From Symbiodinium natans (Eukaryota > Sar > Dinophyceae > Suessiales > Symbiodiniaceae): 64,000 bases of DNA. Under the pieces are notes generated by a model. The model saw nothing but the letters and a program-made list of their open reading frames with translations, did no database searches and had not been told where the DNA came from. This document shows, one piece after another, positions 60,801 through 64,000 of the stretch. The stretch spans positions 507,149 to 571,148 of the forward strand of contig CAJNDS010002127.1 in the NCBI GenBank assembly GCA_905221605.1, in the 5' to 3' direction. A program made the position numbers and the translations under genes. Positions within the stretch are counted from its first letter, which is position 1; the number at the start of each line of letters is the position of its first letter.

Positions 60801-61113
60801 GATTGAGAAGCTGCGAGAAGGTTGTCGGTATTTGGGTTTGAGCGTCTCAGGGTCAAAGGTGAAGATGTTCAGGAGACTGTGCAACTACCTCACCGAAGAC
60901 AGAGATGAGGACGCAGAAGAAGTTGCAGACAGGCTGAGGAAGCAAAGGCCCAAAGCAAGAACAAGACCCGGAGTGCCCGAACCGACAGAAGCAGAGATTG
61001 AAGAGCATATGGCAACCCACATGCCAATGCAACCATGGTGCAGAGAGAGAGAACGAACACGCGCAGAAAGAGCACGAACACGAGCAGAAAGAGAACGAAC
61101 ACGAGCAAAATGA
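57799..61113 (+). CDS. gag-protease of the second copia, truncated at integrase
   Basis: The frame is open from 57778, and the ATG at 57799 overlaps the upstream stop. The first ~160 residues contain a hydrophobic segment (MAMMLMLGVSGAIMLCIGCL) and a signal-like one (MLCVLVVLQFSAVQG) before gag, which is unusual. Gag follows (FTTWKHQFLNWLGFADSQYS and later), then a Lys/Gly-rich stretch, a CCHC knuckle (CRFCKQRGHWGNEC near 530) and the protease signature VVILDSGADVSLLP near 690. A linker ends with EEHMATHMPMQPWCRERERT, which begins like the H-x-H-x-C entry of copia integrases. It then dissolves into an ERERT/AERE microsatellite and stops. The integrase core and front half of RT are missing. 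Confidence 0.8.
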   Translation: MRIDYQKEKAEIDYQEEKTEIDYQEESKFYGLCTNKSLYSDKTMNGTRDPLVMWIWTSIPGAKNLYDPKTMQFDYNGGMAMMLMLGVSGAIMLCIGCLQATVHLQSCRQSCLWRLQHSCFRRRLSRGARRDHLRSCACVRKQQRGAMLCVLVVLQFSAVQGMQQNGPPQQPTELSEILTALTRATQVGMSALQRLEQQASSSDDLNRRIESATKAIKAPDVWNPQASGEHPPDFTTWKHQFLNWLGFADSQYSEALSMIESLGATPIDVSTLTTVERELSTKLYHILTSYMRGAATQLSRNWSRERCGYRLYQSLLWEYQPATKQRALTLSQAIGMFPNFDGGKSMVEQIGSLENLVREYEIASGKTYDRDLLMGVLLRCSPRAIRDHLTLTMPEGTNYMSVKQAILSYEQSSKTWDYQTVLKQKTLQNTASSSNADQGPAPMEVDAVYEKGGGKGNKGNKGNKGGKGSYSWSSFGAGFRQWRKGGRKGSYKGGKKGRGKGFHKGGKKGGKKGGKHGKGGKKGGGKKLDRDVCRFCKQRGHWGNECPNRNVREVQASEASTEVPHSTVESVTPSQSASQYRIRRVRNIDFHHIANTPPDGTEHYKLSEVSEEEGDWFTRRIEVQGPECYYIGDESENKQDHESDELYQWYENSLERVQGGLGPPGGLEPLSQGGSEPLNVRMVQLDTKQHVVILDSGADVSLLPRRLSDAGVEVSTPTSLRLQDAQGGAMRVEGMRRAVLQFSSCSVTEDFVLSDTNNILLSLGRPLKNGWKFVSVGCKQRQGGETWGEETQAGELVSPDGKARVPVEYQRNSLRLTAEVRGVEQVRAVKVTLAYDFGKVPEKDWSLLPNGTPVHRHFGLEFVKPPTGTWKYRTTIVKVGNEWEVIEATELLERKSDLEDRIPGLLFRSEILTFLHRTPEYLDKCLVEEVAPEEAPKEEEKKMEEEPEWFGRERGAPEELQVPVPKGVVKQQGKAGGHQELELDMGSTIVVNGESLTATSEIEKLREGCRYLGLSVSGSKVKMFRRLCNYLTEDRDEDAEEVADRLRKQRPKARTRPGVPEPTEAEIEEHMATHMPMQPWCRERERTRAERARTRAERERTRAK

Positions 61114-61436
61114 ATATGAGCAGAAAGAGAACGAATACGAGCAGAATGATTACGAGCAGAGAGAGAACGAAGACGAGCAGACTGAAATCGAGCAGAGAGA
61201 GAGAACGAATACGAACAGAATGAATACGAGAAGAAAAACAACGAAAACGAGCGGACTGAAATCGAGCAGAGAGAGAACGAATACGAGCAGAATGAATACG
61301 AGCAGAACGAGAACGAACACGAAACGAGCAGATCAGAAAAAGAACGAATTCGAGCAGAATGAATACGAGCAGAAAGAAACGCATACGAGCAGAATGGAAA
61401 CCAAGCAGAATGACAAAGAACACGAGCAGAATGAAT
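61035..61436 (+). repeat. microsatellite of GAACGAACACGAGCAGAAAG-type units
   Basis: Imperfect units of 15-24 bp with GAGCAGAAAGAGAACGAA words start within the end of the gag-pol frame. The Glu/Arg-rich frames that cross it are products of the repeat. Confidence 0.75.
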
Positions 61437-61577
61437 AAATGAGGTTGGAAGACAGGGCTTGCTGAGGAAAATGAGAACTTTATATTTCTTAATGTTTTGG
61501 GATTCTCTAGGTGGGTGGGTTTTTTTCTAGACTCCAGACAGCGGCTCTACTAGAGATTGCTCGACCCAGAGCTGCTG

Positions 61578-61647
61578 AACCCTAAACCCTAAACCCTAAA
61601 CCCTAAACCCTAAACCCTAAGCCCTAAGCCCTAAGCCCTAAGCCCTC
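61578..61647. repeat. telomeric array CCCTAAA then CCCTAAG
   Basis: Six CCCTAAA units are followed by four CCCTAAG units. This is the C-rich orientation, as at the left end of a chromosome. Confidence 0.9.
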
Positions 61648-62453
61648 CTCAAATCAAGGGCTTGGGGGAATTTTACGGTTGCAAGGTCTGGGGGGCCTAG
61701 GGGGGTGCCAGTCTGCCCAGCTTCCGCCAGAAGCTGGCATGCTTCCTGCCACCTGGTCGGTGGCTGATGTCTGTGCGGTTTATTGGGGTCCGGGACTCGA
61801 TTTGGATAAAACCCGCACAGCAAGGGGATAGCCGCTTGCAGGAAAGGGGTGCATCCCAGTCCAGGCAGGCCCCAAACTAGTACGGAGCGTTCCACAGAAA
61901 GGCACATGGTCCCCGGTGCTAGAAAGTCGGGCGATGATTTTAATTGGGGTTCCAGCATGGCCAGCCTGGCCCTGATAGGGGCAGAGCCCTCCTGCCATTT
62001 TTTAGGGTTTTGGGGCTTCAGGATAAGGGAACCCCCCAAATCTACCCAAAAGCTCTACCTTTGTGACCTCCTTTTGGATCTGCTCGGTAACCTACTACAG
62101 TTGTTGACTTCATACGCCCCCCCAAAAAGTGTACGCTTTCAGTTCTATCAGGGGATTAGAGCATCCCAAAAAGTGTAAAGTGTACTCACTCAGCTACTAA
62201 GGTTCTTGGTGGAGACGAGACGGATGAGGCCATAGACGATGGGGACCATGAGGCAAGGCACTGCAGGTGTTCCCACAGTTCATGGGTCGAGAAGGCCACG
62301 CATCTTAAGTCATCACAATCCTGGCCTTTACGCCTACTAAGACTAAAAAAGTAGCTTGGGGGGCTCGCAAGGTCCTCTGTTCCGGTTTCGCCCTGCTCGC
62401 CTGGACGACCTGCCGCAAGCGCTGATGGCCTTCGTGAACCTGAGGACGTCCTG
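61648..62453. other. ~800-bp segment between two telomeric arrays, no gene
   Basis: GC-rich, unlike the copia on either side. A 133-codon minus-strand frame has no motif. I recognise nothing in it. Confidence 0.5.
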
Positions 62454-62520
62454 CTTAGGGTTTATAGGGTTGGGTTTAGGGTTTAGGGTTTAGGGTTTAG
62501 GGTTTAGGGTTTAGGGTTTA
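62454..62520. repeat. telomeric array TTTAGGG
   Basis: About seven TTTAGGG units preceded by degenerate ones, in the G-rich orientation, directly joined to copia RT coding sequence. Confidence 0.9.
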
Positions 62521-62521
62521 T

Positions 62522-64000
62522 CGTGACGCATTCTTGCAAGTCACGCAGAAAGCTCTGATGTATGCTGATATCTCACCGTGGATTCGAACACTACTTGGTT
62601 TGGATGAAGACCACGTATGGAAAGTGGAGAAGTGTCTGCCAGGGCAAAGATCAGCGGCAGAACAATGGTTTACCCATTTGGTTGAGATTTTGAAGCGTTT
62701 GGGATTTGAGCAATTTGTTGGGATACCCTCAATCTTGAAGCACCGAGTGAAGAAGATTGCAGTGTCGATTCATGTCGACGACGAGCTAGTTGCAGGTGCA
62801 AAAGGCGAAGGAAGATGGCTGATATGCGAGCTAGAGAAGTTTTTCAAGCTCACAGTTGAGGGACCGTTCCCATCCCACCGGGGATCGGGAGAACAGCTTC
62901 ATTACCTGAAGAGGACCTATGAGTTCCTTGAAGAAGGAATTTTGGTGACAGTGTCGAAGAAGCACTACGAGAAGCTTAGAGGACTCTACAAGCTGGGGAA
63001 CCGAAAGCCAAGACAAACCCCAGAGCACCAGCTGATTGGAACAGTGGACAATTCCAAAGAACTGGAGTGCAAGAAGTTTCGTTCAGCGTTGGGAACACTG
63101 TTGTACATTTCCCAAGACCGATGGGATTTACAGCATGTGACGAAGTGTTTGGCAAGTAAGATGTCGAAGCCAACGGAACAAGCGTTAACCTGTTTGAAAC
63201 AAGCTTTGCTCTATGTGCAAGGAACAGAGCAACTGGGATTCCTACTGAAGTACACAAAGGTTGGAAACAAGATGATGGATGCGATCTATCAAAGAGAAGA
63301 GCAAGAAGAAGAAGACGAAGAAAAGAAAGGAACACACAGTATGGAAGTATTCACGGATGCAGATTGGGCATCAGACCGTGAAGCGAGATGGTCTACATCA
63401 TCAGTGATTGTGTGTGTGAATGCAGTGCCAGTACTTTCGTATAGCAGGACCCAGAAAGCTACAGCTTTAAGTTCGGCAGAGTCCGAAGTGCTAGCATGCT
63501 CAGGAGGAGCATCAGAAGCGATGTTACTGAAGAAGTTGTGGATGTTTCTTGCAGGAAAGTTACTCGTGGAGATCCGGATGGATTCAAGTGCGGGAAGACA
63601 GTGGATGATGCGAACAGGAGTCGGAGGACTCAAACATATCGATCTGAGAGTATTATGGCTTCAGCGAGGGGTGAAGAACAACAGCTTCAAAGCAAAGCCA
63701 GTGCCTACCAAATTAAACATTGCCGACTTGAATACAAAGCGCTTAGGAGTATCTCGAAGGAGATTTCTCATGTACCATATTGGAGCCATGGTGTGGAATG
63801 GAGAAAGTCATGAGCGTTATGGGAAAGAAGAAGCAATGGAACATGTGGCAGGTGAAGTTTGCCGAAGCCAAGTTCGAGCACTACGTGCAACTTTGTTGAG
63901 TGAGCGAGGAAGCAAGACGGCTAGAGCGATGTACTTGACAATGATGGTGAATATGATTTCTCAGATTGCAGGACAGCCAGACGATTTTGGAGGACGAGAA
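62522..64000 (+). CDS. RT (rear half) and RNase H of the second copia, open at window end
   Basis: The frame has no stop from the telomeric array to base 64000, so the gene is partial at both ends. It enters RT at RDAFLQVTQKAL, just after where the first catalytic Asp of motif A should lie, so motif A is broken at the junction. VEKCLPGQRSAAEQWF and IAVSIHVDDELVAG (motif C, VDD) follow. The end of RT shows FRSALGTLLYISQDRWDL, and RNase H shows VFTDADWASDREARWSTSS, LSSAESEVLACS and the Asp of IRMDSSAG. About 80 more residues follow RNase H (HIDLRVLWLQ onward), an extension in the place where the first copia has its PC-motif domain, but only the start of it is visible. No ATG start is assignable. 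Confidence 0.8.

Larger units (their letters stand above)
56482..64000 (+). mobile_element. second Ty1/copia element, internally replaced, 3'-partial
   Basis: It begins (internal part) at a primer-binding site and has an upstream ORF, gag, protease and a final scrap of integrase. Its middle is replaced (61080-62520), then RT/RNase H continues to the window end. The 5' LTR lies just upstream of 56482; its start could not be fixed because the 3' LTR is outside the window. Confidence 0.75.

Overview
The window looks like dinoflagellate nuclear DNA, probably a Suessiales/Symbiodiniaceae-type genome (inference). The reasons are a tandem dinoflagellate spliced-leader (DinoSL) relic upstream of a gene, many degenerate and intact CCCTAAA/TTTAGGG interstitial telomeric repeats, a repeat protein of RCC1-like type, gag proteins rich in Lys-Gly, and the Ty1/copia and LINE families present. 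No rRNA, tRNA or CRISPR array could be supported. Most of the sequence is repeats and mobile elements.

Region 1 (1-6029) is AT-rich, compact and all on the plus strand. It carries a virus-like module: a partial virion-type protein, several small Lys/Glu-rich and zinc-finger proteins, two neighbouring genes sharing an N-terminal LRL(R/K)PTY module, and a retroviral-type (rve) integrase as found in Polinton-like viruses, Mavericks and virophages. Four genes have a TCTA tetramer 11-14 nt before the start codon. The integrase has a homopolymer frameshift near its start, and another gene has an in-frame TGA, so this is probably an endogenised, decaying Polinton-like virus (PLV). The composition changes sharply near 5.8-6.3 kb.

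Region 2 (6.3-33 kb) is host-like and gene-poor. It holds degenerate telomeric repeats, a minus-strand copia relic (8.4-10.3 kb), an OTU-protease-like relic, a 4.5-kb tandem array of 357- and 540-bp units, an RCC1-like gene of ten near-identical repeats, long TAG and poly-G microsatellites, a 1.7-kb direct duplication, and a set of GAACGGGCGTTC palindromes with compensating arm changes.

Region 3 (30.7-48 kb) is a Ty1/copia element with intact gag-pol motifs, an added C-terminal PC-motif domain and a membrane/Cys-rich third ORF. A full-length LINE (38554-45254) is nested in its pol gene with a 13-bp target duplication. The 5' LTR of the copia is split: its U3 lies inverted 2.5 kb upstream, which a 30668-33147 inversion explains, and 5-6 bp target duplications agree.

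Region 4 (48-56 kb) holds minisatellites in alternating orientation and two divergent copies of a ~2.4-kb gene unit. Each copy encodes a ~300-aa Cys-containing protein preceded at exactly 118 nt by a spliced-leader relic. One copy is frameshifted and a third is only a 5' fragment.

Region 5 (56-64 kb) is a second copia element with a separate upstream ORF that overlaps gag-pol through ATGA. Its integrase and front half of reverse transcriptase are replaced by an acidic microsatellite and a segment bounded by outward-facing telomeric arrays. RT/RNase H then resumes and runs off the window end.
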